Positions 19,490-31,216 of a DNA stretch of 37,285 bases are shown here, in pieces. Each line of letters starts with the position of its first letter. The stretch's first letter is position 1. Origin of the DNA: Ophiothrix spiculata (Eukaryota; Echinodermata; Ophiuroidea; Amphilepidida; Ophiotrichidae); the NCBI GenBank assembly GCA_000969725.1, contig JXSR01S010319.1; one strand, 5' to 3'. The notes under the pieces are model-generated. The model saw nothing but the letters and a program-made list of their open reading frames with translations, searched no databases and was not told the origin of the DNA. The position numbers and the translations under genes were made by a program.

Positions 19490-20380
19490 CAGGCTAATTC
19501 CCCAATCAGGGGAATCAATCGATTTGACCGTTTAATGTTTACATCAATTTAAGTATTTTAATGTATAAAAGGAATAAAATGATATTTGAAAAACAAATAC
19601 AATTAATTGTCCACAGCTAGGTAAATATCATTATTAAAACAAATATCTTTGTTAAAACCACAAATTCCTGATTTTATACACCAAAAATTCAATATTGACT
19701 CCATTTTAGGAGTCATATCATGACTCCTCTCAGGAGTCATTTCAACTCTTTTTGGAGTCACCTCAACTCTTTTTTGAAGAGTTGCGATGACTAAGAAAAT
19801 AGAGTTATGTTGACTCCTCATGAGACTCAACGTGACTCCTCATGAGTGTCAACGTGACTTCTCATGAGAGTCATAGAAGCTCAACACCCTTTAATAGTCA
19901 CTTGACTCCCTTTTGGCTTTCAGTGTAGTATTCTTTATATATGGGTACAATAACCTTGTTATAGTGTATTGATATATGAGTGTATAATAAATCATATGAA
20001 TATCAAAAATCGTCTATTCCCCGCTAAGCCAGACCATCATTTCAGATTTGCTCGAAAGAACAATTTATTATTTAATTACGATGTTTTATTTTTTATGATT
20101 CTTTTCCTTGTTCCGAATATGCATTTATAAAATGTCAAACCATCGGTATTAACTAAAAACAATACTCTGTCAAATATGCAATAATCATAAAGCGACGAGG
20201 GCTTACCGCTTCATTTTATGTGTCAATTTAAGTATAAAAGGTATGCTTAATATGGTTAATGCAACTATTCTTCACAAAAAATAAGTTGACCTTTAAAATA
20301 CTGTCTAGAAGTGTGAAAGTGGATATTCGATACATTTAAAAGGAATAAAGATTAAACGATCTTATACATTTGCATATCAG
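19490..20380. repeat. Unit B blocks (partners 26800-27000 and 27215-27560)
   Basis: aatcaggggaatcaa.cgatttgacc (about 19504-19530) matches 26809-26832. 20030-20380 matches 27215-27560 (atcatttcagattt, ccgaata.gcat, cggtatta, gtctagaagtgtgaaa.t.gatatt). The TIR element at 19679-19925 interrupts this copy only. Confidence 0.8.
19679..19925. mobile_element. Short TIR element built of GACTCC/GGAGTC palindromes, 247 bp
   Basis: The ends CACCAAAAA and CTTTCAGTG are weak inverted repeats flanked by TA on both sides (19677-19678 and 19926-19927). The interior has AGGAGTCAT and ATGACTCCT alternating as overlapping perfect hairpins (19708-19740). It also has three tandem units TGACTCCTCATGAG-like starting at 19811, 19833 and 19855 (22-bp period). 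It is absent from unit C. The 75-codon minus-strand frame with VEVTPKRVEMTP is only the translation of this repeat. Confidence 0.65.
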
Positions 20381-22039
20381 GTACTGTTTTAAGAATGTTG
20401 ACCTATAAGAATTACAATATAAATATTATAACATTTGACATATTTGATATTTTCATCAGATTAGTTTAAAGTGTGTAGTCATAATCTAGTTCAATTAAGA
20501 TGATAGATATTAACAACTTAAAATAATAATAAAAATTTACAAATAAAAAAATTTTAACATATAAAATTATAGGAATAGCGAATGTATTTACCCCGTGATA
20601 TTGAGATAATATCGGGCGCTTGATTTTGATCAAATAATATCCGTTTAACAACTATATGTAGAACTACCTGAGAAACTATCTACATCTTTACCAAATAAGA
20701 TCACTTGTCCGCCCGGGATGCTAAATTATTTTGCTTAGTTAAGTACTAGAGCAAAACAGTCAAAGGCATATATCGTTATTATTTGTAGATTGTAGTAATA
20801 TTCATTAGTATTATTTCAATATACATGTGTTATTTTAATGTAATACCGATTTCTCGCAGCTAATTACTTGGAGGTCTGATGACTATATACTCACTCGTAC
20901 ACAGTGGGCACGTGTAGTATGGGCTCGAAACGTATTGCTGTTTCATATTTAATCTATTTATTTAATAAAACTTCTATAAAATCGAACAATTTATGAAAAT
21001 AATCAACAAACTCTTATTTTCCTGATGGGAAAAAAATGTTGCGTCCGGGATGTCCCCAGAATAATATAAGATACTTTCAGCTCTTTCACAGTGCTTGTTC
21101 CACTAACCCACTTAAAATACATCCAACTAACAATCACGTTTCACGTATATTTCTCATGTTCAATATTGCGTCATTGTGACCAAGCCAGGTCATACTTTAG
21201 ATGTTAATAGGTCAAAATATCAGTTTCTTACTTTTTGACATTTTTACAGGGAAAGGTGACAAAAGTGCCCTTTGTAGTAAAATAGTTGAGACATTTTGAG
21301 TTAACTAATGCTACAGCGTGAATCAGCTTAGTAACAATCGCCCTATTCAGGAACACCTGAGTTTCCCCTTATATGTGAGTATATTGTATCAGAGGATGTT
21401 TCTGACGGTATGGGAGATTTGAAGTATTGCTTCAAACTAATGGATGTTTACTGACTTGTAGAATATTTATCTTCAAGTATCAACATTTAAGGATTTTTGT
21501 GTCCAGACAGGATTGATTGTATTTACATAATTGAAACAACACCAGCCGTTTCGGTATTTACATGGAAAGAGTGCATCTTGTTGATTCAGGAATATTTATA
21601 AAACAAAATATCTGAAACGAGGCCAGTGCCAAAGAAATGTTGCCATGTTTCAAATGAGCATGTTGTGCTATGTATTATAGATTTGTGTAACTTTATATAT
21701 TTTGTACAGGCATTGCAATTTATTTTGTATAGACAATAAAAGAATGTTAAAACTTCATGGCAAAATCGTGTGAAAATTACTCGTCATGCCTTTACAGGTA
21801 CCTAAAGTTAAGTATTTCTAAAATCAGAAACACATTAATTTCAGAGTTAGTTTATAATTTATATTCAATCATTATATTGTCTTGTTGTCATTTGAAATTT
21901 ATTTATACAATAGGGTGTCAACAACGATATGATATTGTTTGAAATCGTGCAATGTTAAAACAAGTTTCATTTAATATTATGCTTTTAACAATATTTAATG
22001 TTGCTTTCACCACATTGTCAACTCTATTATTCAGGTCAT
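20381..22039. other. Long A+T-rich stretch without recognisable genes
   Basis: I see no coding exon, RNA gene or clear inverted repeat. Slightly less A+T-rich patches at about 20705-20720 (gtccgcccgggatg) and 21040-21060 (cgtccgggatgtcccc) may be repeat fragments. Confidence 0.45.
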
Positions 22040-22170
22040 CACTTCAAGACAAGCGCTGAGTGCAGACACTCCGTTTAATATACACTGAACACGAGATGTC
22101 TACTTCTTGTCAACTTATGCATCCGTGCTTATATATAGCATTGAAAAGGCAATTACCAACTTGTATTGAA
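22040..22170. repeat. Unit B end block (partner 28400-28540)
   Basis: Shared: gac..gcgctgagtgcagac against gacgctaagtgcaaac, then tttaatatacactg, and cgagatg.ctacttcttgtcaact. Confidence 0.8.
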
Positions 22171-22399
22171 GATGTCAAGATATAATAAATGCATTCGGGT
22201 CATGTGTATAAACTTCGGGTAGATTTACTTATGACGGACTGTTCTTTGTATTACAAAATATTTTAACTTAAAGTGCACTACAAAGAATCAAAGTAGAATG
22301 AAAGAATGCCCATTTACTAAGGTATATACTTCATGACAGCCATGACCCATGGTTTAGGATAATGGTTTTGTGATAAATTAAATTAGCTAAGTTAAATTA

Positions 22400-24125
22400 A
22401 GATAGGCTTTCATTTGTAGATACACTTAGACATACCTATTTAATGCATGGACACATGCCTTTTCGGTCATTTACCTTAATAGGGTCGTTGTGTGTTTGCA
22501 GCCTTTAGGTGTATTATTCACAGAGTTATTAGATACTTCAACAAACCCAGAGCAAAACAAAAGTGGAAAACGAACACCCGAATTTCTCATTTGATACATG
22601 TGTGTTTGTATCTTTTTACTGATTTTGTATTAGTTCACAACATACATTGATGCAATGAAAACCAGAAAGATGTAAATTCCTTATAAAAGAATACCAAAGT
22701 AACTGAACATTATAGGGATTAATAACAATACGGGTTACCTGTGTGTTTTTATTATTTCCTGTAACGTGTTGTCTCTTTTATTCTATTTAATAAATGCCTC
22801 TGATTTATGACAAATGCAACGTACATGTTTGATGTTTTTTTACAGTTTATGTTATGTTCGTAGCAGTCAGGCCCGTAGCCAGAATTTTTTCAAAGTGGTC
22901 CTTTTGGAGGGAAATTTTTCGTTTTGTTGGACTCTACAGTAATTTCAGTGGTTAAGAAAAAAAAAGAGTTTTTTTATATAGTAGTTGTACTCGATTTTTG
23001 TGTTATATATTTTTTAATTAATCAAAAAGCGACCTTTCAGCAGGTATTGTATTGCTTTTGGGGTGTTTTTGAGAACCTTTCGGGAATTTTTGTGGACCTT
23101 TTTTGTACATTGTCAAATTTGGGGGTGCGACGTCCCCGACGCGCCCCCCTGACTACGGGCTTGATAGCAGTAGCAAAACATGATATACAGTATGCTAAAG
23201 AAGCATTTTAGAATGTTTGGAAACTTGATGATATATACAAATGCATATCTTTGGTTTTTTTATATATTACAATGGTACACAACAGTATTTTTGTCCAACA
23301 AGTACCAACAGTATTTGAATTATACCACCTGCCCTAACGATTTGACAATATAATTCTACACGATTGATTATGTTCCAAACTCTATCTTGCATTTTGTAAT
23401 TACACTCTCTTGGCATTTGACATACGGATTAAGAGTGCGATTGATTAAAAGGTTGAAGTAACAGAAACAGATCCTTTGTTGGAAAAACACTGGCTTGATT
23501 TTTAACGTTGCTGGTTAGTTGAAGACTTTACCTTGTTCACTGATTTAACCAGGCACGGTTGATTATACAAAAATATCTTCAAACAATCTGTCTTTAATTT
23601 CCTTTATTTTATGGTGTTTGTAGCCAGGAAGTTAATTCAAAATAGAATAAAGATTTATTAGAAAATAAATGAGTATTCAAGCCTTGATTCAAATTAGAAA
23701 CATTTTTGTAAGACTATTTAACATATTTACTACCACAGAGTACAACACTTGTCTAAAAGTATGGTTTAATTACCAATCGGGACCTCTGATTCTTTCTAAG
23801 TACTGTCTGTTGATGACGATTAAGGGCCTTTGTAGCTATGTTAAGTATCATATGTTTATGTTATTGCTAACATGTATTTTTTTTTCCACTTTTCATTTTT
23901 GATTCGGCTGTTTTGAGCAAACCTAAATTATGAAAATATCCAAACATATTGATTTTTTTGGAGGGGGTACCTTAAAACCATGCTTGTAAAACAAAGTGTA
24001 AAGAAAATAACAATATCTAAATAAGGGGTTCATGAACACATTAAGATAGCTAACAACTAAACATATTCTTATTTTGATTCTTCTTTGAGATGAGTTTATT
24101 TAGTGTATAGAACGACATTTTTTTT
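22400..24125. repeat. Unit C core (partners 11572-13260 and 17030-17395)
   Basis: It is collinear with unit A from ctttcatttgtagatacac to the agatgagttta block, interrupted by the hAT-type MITE at 22868-23163. Conserved landmarks include cagtatttttgtc, caatatttgaat-like strings, the tctatcttgcattttg.aattaca block and gagtattcaagc.ttgattcaaat. No conserved frame was found. Confidence 0.82.
22868..23163. mobile_element. hAT-type MITE, 296 bp
   Basis: TIRs are CAGGCCCGTAGCCAG at the left and, as reverse complement, CAAGCCCGTAGTCAG at the right. The flanks are an 8-bp near-perfect duplication, GTAGCAGT (22860-22867) and ATAGCAGT (23164-23171). The CAG-starting TIR and 8-bp duplication fit the hAT superfamily. 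Unit A lacks the insert. A 95-codon plus-strand frame at 22924-23211 runs out of the element into flanking DNA and is not a gene. The GC-rich right end (gtgcgacgtccccgacgcgcccccc) is also typical of this kind of repeat. Confidence 0.88.
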
Positions 24126-24409
24126 TCAAATTCCCATCCCAGATGACAAGAATAACAAATCAAGTCCATATTCTTCTTCTTAAAATATCAAGGGATTTTG
24201 TTGGTATTTAATTTCAATAGAGTAATGTATCCTACTCATAGCATTTAAAAAAAATAAATGATTTATTTTCTATCATTGTAAATTGGTTATTATTTGCTTC
24301 AATTCCAATTCATTATTCACATTCAATTACCTTTTGTAATCTAAAGAAAAATAAAACAAATTACCAGACAATGAGATGGTTAAAATATATTTATAGGTTT
24401 TAATATAGA
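24126..24409. other. A+T-rich spacer
   Basis: I see nothing that I can annotate. Confidence 0.4.
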
Positions 24410-24640
24410 TGGACTACTTCTAGTATTTTGCGAGTTGCACTCGTCGGTAAACGCTGCATATATAGTGATAGAGTGTGATATTTGTGTTCAAGGTTTTTTG
24501 GAATGATATAATTAATTTTGTATCCGGGTTTCATATATACTGATATTATGGTTTCTATGAAGGAAATAATGGTTGCTTAGTGACCTGGTATGGTATATAT
24601 TTTTATTGCAATGGAATTTTACGAACAGCAATATACTTGG
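24410..24640. repeat. Unit C block (partner 18540-18780)
   Basis: See the partner block at 18540-18780. The same landmarks occur in the same order with heavy divergence. Confidence 0.75.
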
Positions 24641-25064
24641 GTACATTTGCGCGGTTATTTGCTGAGATATTCTTTGGAATTGTCTAACAAATCAATTAAT
24701 TTTTCCCAGGGAAAATATTCTTTTTAACTTTAATGGCAATCTGATGAGTGCAAATAGCATTTTACAAAAACAAGCTGGCTGAACAAGTGATTTTAGATTC
24801 TTCTTTATTTTAATATATAATTTCCTATTCATATTTATTGTAAAATATTGAAAAACTTATTTTATTGGCGAGTTTGTAGAACAAAATGGATCTTGCTTCC
24901 AAGTTTATTGGCTTTTTTTGTTTCTGTGTCGATTGACACATGTAGGTAATTCATTCAAAAGTGATTTGTTTCTATTTGGATTCTCATAGCTATGTTCTTT
25001 TTCGGTCTGTTCACGTGATTTCTTTATTGTTATAGCACTCCTGTCCAGCATTGTCAGATTTCGA

Positions 25065-25357
25065 TGTTACATACATACATACATATTATTTTTATAGTGC
25101 GCTTATTCTTAAGTAAGGTCTAAGCGCATAACAGAGAAATCTTAAATACTACAATAATAGATAATACAATACAGATACAATAATTAAAAACGACCGCAGG
25201 TGGTAACCGGCAATCTACCCTCAGGATGATTACCCTAAGAGCTTACATATGTTTAAAGTTGAAATTTTGAAACAAAAAATGACAAGACCTAGGAGACTGC
25301 AGGCGAATACCGGCAGCCTGCCCTCAGGGCGATGGATACCATGAGAGCTTACAGTGA
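25065..25357. repeat. Dispersed repeat fragment with (CATA)n start, hairpin and internal direct repeat
   Basis: A catacatacatacata microsatellite is followed by a perfect 8-bp hairpin, TGCGCTTA/TAAGCGCA (25098-25128). Two imperfect direct copies follow, offset by about 104 bp: one from cgcaggtggtaaccggcaat, the other from tgcaggcgaataccggcagc. Both contain ccctcag and agagcttaca. It probably derives from a retroposon 3' end, but I cannot name the family. Confidence 0.6.
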
Positions 25358-25508
25358 TATAGATGTGTATATGAAATATTTTCAAATAATTCAAACAGAT
25401 GTTTCTGTACATGTTTTAATATTATGTGACGATTTAAAAATGTTAGGGTCTTATGTATTCTGGCTAAATAACAAAGTAAAGAAAAAATAGCTAAATCGGG
25501 TTACTGAC

Positions 25509-25712
25509 CTTGTTTAGGTAATCTACTTTGCTTTGTCCTTCATGCCTGTGAAAAACACCAATATTACTAAAGTGCCCATGTTCTTCACGAGGTGCTGCAA
25601 AAAGAGAAGACGTCTGTTCTCTAGAAAGTTTTCCGACAAGAAGAGGACCAAAGACCATAAACAAGATAATTCCTATGACAAACTGAAACACTCTCTTGCG
25701 ACGTCTTATCAT
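25509..25712 (-). CDS. Putative first coding exon of a type II membrane (Golgi-enzyme-like) protein, partial
   Basis: Sixty-eight codons from ATG (25710-25712, context AACAATGA with A at -3) to a phase-0 exon end, AAG followed by GTCAGT (donor GT at 25507-25508, minus strand). The product starts MIRRRKR, then has one hydrophobic stretch (about residues 8-27, VFQFVIGIILFMVFGPLLVG), then a polar stretch to DYLNK. A basic N-terminus before a single non-cleaved segment predicts a type II protein with its C-terminus in the lumen, as in Golgi glycosyltransferases and sulfotransferases. That class is inferred; no catalytic domain is visible. The frame stays open 33 codons upstream and 5 codons past the donor before a stop. 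Possible acceptor-like AGs lie just upstream (for example ...GGAATATATAG), so a 5' non-coding exon is possible. Downstream exons should lie at lower coordinates, but I found none, so the gene has a long intron or this is a relic. It has no counterpart in units A, B or D. Confidence 0.5.
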
Positions 25713-26129
25713 TGTTATTCCTTCAAGTCTATATATTCCAAGGCAAAGTGTAGGCCGGTTATTTTGGTCCTTAAAACCTTCAAAGAATGACGTAAGAAAA
25801 GATAAGAGCATGTATCAAAGGATTATTTTTAGTCCGTTTTTCCAATAGTATTTTTTACTAATCAAATATCACAGTTACTCCAATTCATGAACTGCTGATT
25901 ATCCATGTTCTTATCCCTTATATCAACCCAATCGCACTACTAATCATCATCTTCATTGTTTACACTACTTAATGTTGAATTGATTTCCATTCATTAGTTC
26001 AGTCCTTTTGATTTTACCTTAAACATTGAACATAACAGGATAACATGAAGAGAAAAATCCAATTCCTTTACCCGAAAAAGAGCACTGTATAAAACGTGTG
26101 TTATTCCGTTAGATACTATTGAGAGTATG

Positions 26130-26470
26130 TGTAACTAATAAGTCATATCATAATATAAATGCCCTAAGGCCAAGAGGAAGAAACAAACCGTCTCTAATAT
26201 TATAGATGGAAAATGGCACACTTTGCTATCACATGCGTTTGACTTCAAACAGACAGATGAAATAGCGACCTTGTATGTTGTCAAGTCTGATTTCCTACAT
26301 ATAGCTTTTCAAGTCTATTTCTATCGTATCGAGAGATTCAATCCAATGGGAATAAGACATATATAAGCTGTCCAAACAATGTAGTCGAGAAATCGTGTGA
26401 GAAACTAAATCTCAGACAAATGGTGCCGGAATGCAGTTACAGAAATGTGAAATATTACCATAATCCATAA
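26130..26470. repeat. Weakly conserved duplicated block (partner 5490-5760)
   Basis: Shared agtcatatcata, aaggcca, and gcgtttgacttcaaaca against tcgtttgacttcaaaca. It lies upstream of the putative exon on the minus strand, so it could overlap that gene's 5' region. Confidence 0.5.
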
Positions 26471-26799
26471 CATCATATATACATTCCTCCCGTATCCTCT
26501 TTGGAATATGACTAACGCAACGTCTGACGTCTCGCTCAGGTAATTCAGCCCATACAGAAAACATTCATACTGAAAACAACATTGGAGGAATCACTAGCTA
26601 AACAGCATAAACATTTTTGTTTTCAATTCTAGACCTATTTCCTGGTATAATTGAAGGTAGAGTTAATATACATATATATAGATAATACGAAATGAAACTA
26701 AAATATGTCAATAACAGAAATAACAGGTGTATTGTGTATTCAACACTGTGCATTCAATACCACTGAAGTGATAATTCCACACATTAACCTTTGATCGTT

Positions 26800-27560
26800 A
26801 CCTGGGAATCAGGGGAATCAAACGATTTGACCCAAATAGTAGCAATATCGAATGAGTCACAATAACATATGGTGTTTCCCATTATTGATCTTAGTAAGTC
26901 CATTACAGTAATGTTTGTATGTTTATATTCATTAAAGTATGTTTCTTTATTTCAATGCATAAGCGAATAAAGTGATGTTCAAAAGAAAATAAGGTTGCCC
27001 ATACCAAACTTAATATCGTCATGAGTAAAACAAAAAATGTTTTTTTTTAAAAATAGTACATTGGGGTTTCTTCAGTAATCACCATTGTGGAAAATGAACC
27101 TTCAAGGTTGAGCAAAAGGTTAATTTTTATTTCATCGCTAAAAGAAATGGTTGTCATAGTGTTGTTAATTAGATAAATGTCACGAACTCTTTATTTTCCA
27201 AAGTTCTAGAATATCATTTCAGATTTGTTATTTATATTTTGCCACAAATAACAACTCATTATTTAATAATTTATAATTTTGTTTTATGTGTATTGATACT
27301 GTTGCATGTGCCGAATACGCATTATAAAATGCCAGAGCATCGGTATTACTAAAAAAAAGATGATGTCAAGTATACATAATTTAAACGCGACACAGACATA
27401 TCGCTTTCATTTCCTTAGTATCAATTTCACTATGAAAGGTAGAATAAATATGATTAATACAACTGTTCTTTACAACAATTAAGTTGAACTTTAAAAACAG
27501 TGTCTAGAAGTGTGAAAATAGATATTTAAAACGCTTAAGGGATGAAAGATTATAAAGCAA
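26800..27560. repeat. Unit C blocks (partners 19490-19620 and 20030-20380)
   Basis: Collinear with unit B. Landmarks are atcaggggaatcaaacgatttgaccc and gtgtctagaagtgtgaaaatagatatt. Confidence 0.8.
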
Positions 27561-28399
27561 TGATTTTATAAATTTGTGACCGTCCATCCCAAAACAGCCG
27601 TAAATGCAGCCTCTTATAATTTGCACTTTTTTACAAATTTGCAAAGACCATGTTATAGGGATTAAACTGGCATTTCACTGAATTTTACTCGATTTCAAGA
27701 AGTCAGGTTATGGCCCATCAAATGTTGCCAGGGAATGAAATGCATAACTGAGATAAACGCGTTCAAAGGTCAGTAAGCCCCATTATATTTTATGTTGGTT
27801 GTCCTAAAAATATACAGATATATTTTTATATTTAGATCATTTCCTTGAACTGAACATTTGCTGGTGGCTAGAAGTAAGTATAAGGATTGTGAATCTGTCA
27901 AAAAAAAAATAGATTTCGGCAAATCACGACCTTGATATGTATTTTCACTTGTAGCGAACAATGAAGTTTGCTGCATTTATTGCTCGTATGAGATAGACGG
28001 AAACTTTTTAATTTTTATTAGTCACTGTTTAAAAAAATTGTGATCTATGATAAGATATAACAGTACAGATATCTTAAAACATTTTTGTTTTAGATTTTAG
28101 TATAGATTTTAAATACTAGTATGTAGGAGTGTTTTACTCTTACCCATTGAGCTGAAAACTGAAATAGATTCTAATATTTATTTATGTGTCTTGCAAATTA
28201 ATTTTATTTTGTAAACACAATTATTTTAGAACAAACACACAAGAAATAAAAAATTAAAATATTTTAACAGAGTAAGTAGAAAATATTGATAATAAGAAAG
28301 AACATTCTGGCAAGAAAGTTAATTAAAGAGAGTTGGGTAACCAGACTATTTACAATAAGTATTATGCCTGCACTACTGGCACATTTTTTGCGTTGTTCT
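27561..28399. other. No recognisable gene; possible dispersed repeat at about 27575-27790
   Basis: gtgaccgtccatcccaaaacagccgtaaatgcagcc and the following 200 bp are less A+T-rich and absent from unit B, so they may be an inserted repeat; I see no TIR. The rest is A+T-rich. Confidence 0.35.
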
Positions 28400-28540
28400 T
28401 GTCATCAATAAAGACGGACGCTAAGTGCAAACAGCCCATTTAATATACACTGTTAAAACAACACTCAAAGTGCGCGAGATGCCTACTTCTTGTCAACTAG
28501 TCTTATTCCTGCTTACAGCACCGAGAGGAAATTGCTGGCT
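28400..28540. repeat. Unit C block (partner 22040-22170)
   Basis: tttaatatacactg and gcgagatgcctacttcttgtcaact are shared in order with the unit B end block. Confidence 0.8.
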
Positions 28541-28779
28541 ATATCAGTTCAAACCTTATAGTACGTATTCAGGTAAAGTTTTATAAAATCAGTTATCTAT
28601 TTGTAGAGGAAACGCATATTGCATTGCAAAATTGCATCATTCATGACGCCAATTCAACAGCGTTAAACTTACACCAAGTAGATAATTATAGTCCTTGTAC
28701 TCATAATAGTGTTTTTGGAAGTCTATTGAAGCAAAGTAGCAAGGTTAAAAATACCAAATCAATCCTAAAATGTATGAAA

Positions 28780-29245
28780 CCCCTTGTATTGCTAATTCAT
28801 TTCGTCAAGCAGACACAAGCTTCTTCTGATGTAACTTCCATGTGTTATTTGCGTGTCGTGTCAAATGAAAGTAATGTTGAACTGTGGACATTTTGATAAG
28901 CATGATGTTATAATGATGATAGGCTCGTAATAAAGTGTTTTATGTAATCGATATTATCGTTTACTACCGTTTCTATTTACTGCAGTAAATTTACAGTCTG
29001 AATTTTTTCCCAATAATTGTATATTATCTATATCTGCTTTGATAATCTTTAATGAAATGGTATACGTTGGCTAATTTAATACTAAAACAGAACATACTAG
29101 TCATTAATGTTTTCAATGTGTTAAATCGGCGTCATAATAATATTAATGTTATATTTTGTATTGGGTTTTTTTGCTAGTAAAAATCGTCATATTCTATTCT
29201 TATAAAACAGACAACCATATGAATAATTATAATGATCACCTTACT
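28780..29245. repeat. Unit C end block (partner 31430-31840 in unit D)
   Basis: Shared strings include cgtcaagcaga, gataagcatgatgtta, taataaagtgttttatgtaatcgatat and a ggtatacgttggct-like block. The 90-codon plus frame at 28624-28896 is not preserved in the partner. Confidence 0.85.
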
Positions 29246-29849
29246 ACCAAAGTATGATACAACATTTAAATTGAACTAGTTTTTACCATTCGTTTGACCA
29301 TTTATACATTGCACATCTATCAAATAATGTTGTAAGAGAAAAAAAAAACCAAGAACTTAAATCTCTTCATTCTCAACAAATTCATAAAATTGAACGTTTA
29401 ATAACAACAGCATATCTAATCATTTTTAACAGTACAAGATACATTAACCATATTTACTAACAGATATAAGACAATAGGAATATTGAAGGTTTTCTTCTTT
29501 GTCAAAAAAGTATTTTTTACTGTAAAAATATAATAATCATAGCATATGTTCACGTGTCTTTCTACTCTACCTATTTAAAATTGTTTGTTCTTTTTTCTCA
29601 AACATTCTTTTTTTGATCAAAATCCAAAAACGCTAAGGTAGCGTACCCTCAATGCTTCTTTTCGTCAAGAGGTGATCGATTAAACGTTTTATCGGGTCAT
29701 CATTGAACGTTTATCTGTTCTATAGAGTATAAAAACCGAAGCAAACACTGACATTCTTTGAAGTATACAAAGGGGCTGTGACATGTTTAGAGATTGCAAG
29801 TAGGTAAATTGCAGTCCTCACAAGATGTGATCACGTGTGCCATCACGGC
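29246..29849. other. A+T-rich stretch without recognisable genes
   Basis: I see nothing that I can annotate beyond a small CGCTAAGGTAGCG hairpin near 29631. Confidence 0.4.
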
Positions 29850-30070
29850 GCAAGAAACGTTTGATTGTAACCTTTCGGATAATCAACTACTCGATGAAGA
29901 AATTACACAATGCAGTTGAGTTGAAGAATGATCAGCTAGTTTTATCTTTTATTAGATGCTTATACAGAATGAAATTGATGGCTATGCCAGTCCCTGGATT
30001 AGAGTGAGTGACTCTATTGTTAATATGCAAACCATTTCAGCAGATGTTAATGCTATACAAAGCATAGCCT
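29850..30070. repeat. Unit D start (partner 14500-14690 and 15470-15670)
   Basis: Shared order: ctttcg.at.at.caact..atgaagaaat.aca, ttgagtt.aa.gatga, gaatg.attgatgg-like strings, and cagatgt.aatgctat. This is the diverged relative of the end of the near-identical tandem duplication. Confidence 0.75.
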
Positions 30071-30979
30071 TGATTCAAGGCATTTATTGTCTGTTTTCAG
30101 TTTATTCATATCCCATTCTAAAATTCCTAATATCCCTACATATATCTTGTCCTTAAATGACTTTTTGTATGCTTTATTATTTGTATCAAATTTACCACCT
30201 AGCACCTGTCTTAAATGTCACCCCTGTCATAGTAGCCACAATTTTCCTACTTGGACTTAGGGACTGACCTGTTGGACATTAGGCCTAAGGGAGTGACCAT
30301 TCCCAGAGTTATCGTGGTTTTGGTAGGAATACAGGATGCTTAGATGCTTGTGTTATTTTATAGACAATCTGACAACATCATACACTTTGTTGGGTCGTGG
30401 ATGGTTGGGTCATAGCCAAGGTGACCATATCATGTTACTTTGGTCTATTTAAGGGTTCATATTGGAATACTGGCATATCAAACGTTGGGTGTGTAAATTT
30501 TTTTATTATTGTTGATTGGAAAACCTGTGAAACAAAACAAATTGAAGCCATTTACAGTGTTTTATCAAACTGATCAAATAGTGACAAAGACAGGGACAGA
30601 CGTATAATGTTGATCAAAGACTTGGAGCAAGTCTATACAAAGCACAGTTTAGTTATTTTATTGGACCTACGAGGAATATAAAGGGGATTTGTCGTTTTCC
30701 TATTGGTCAGTTATGGCTTAATTAGTGTTCTTTAAGGAAATTATAGGCCTGTACAATGCTGAGTATCAAATTATGATAGCAGAATAGGTAATATTTGATT
30801 TTTTTTTAATGGAGTTATTTTACTATTTACTATATCAAGAAATTGACAAATAATGTGATCACGACTTTGCTGTGCCATTAAAATATTATGAGGGGCTTAG
30901 CAAAATTGTCATATCAATAAGAGCTACATTTTAGAAGACACTTATAAGCTCGTATTTGAAAGAGACTTATAGACTTTTA
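30071..30979. other. No recognisable gene
   Basis: About 30180-30480 is less A+T-rich and has a short direct repeat (cttagggactgacc and ctaagggagtgacc); it may be a repeat fragment. There is no frame of note. Confidence 0.4.
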
Positions 30980-31190
30980 GAAATAATCTCGTACTGATTT
31001 TTGATAAGATTTTCAGATTAAATCATATCATCACGTTTTCAAGATTTGTTGTCAGATAATATCATTATTTTTTTTGTATACGGTATAACTAAGTAAGCAT
31101 TTGCATCTTCCTTTAAAATTGGAATGGATTCTGTAATTTGAAAGCCCATAACTACGACAATGTTTTTTTTTAATATCACGTATATGGCAA
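30980..31190. repeat. Unit D block (partners 9570-9657/11233-11400 and 16545-16815)
   Basis: ctcgtactga, atcatatcatcacgtttt, tgttgtcagat.a..tcatta, taagcatttgcat, ttgtaatttaaaagcc-like and aatatcacg occur in the order of unit B. It is also uninterrupted at the retrotransposon target site, a second empty copy. Confidence 0.8.
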
Positions 31191-31216
31191 GCCAAAAGGG
31201 TCATTACGTATTGCCA

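Noticed and set aside
22924..23211. 95-codon plus-strand frame
   Set aside because: It lies inside the hAT-type MITE and runs into flanking DNA.
25533..25790. 85-codon plus-strand frame opposite the putative exon
   Set aside because: The minus-strand reading has a coherent basic tail, membrane segment and splice donor. The plus frame has no recognisable feature and is most simply its shadow.
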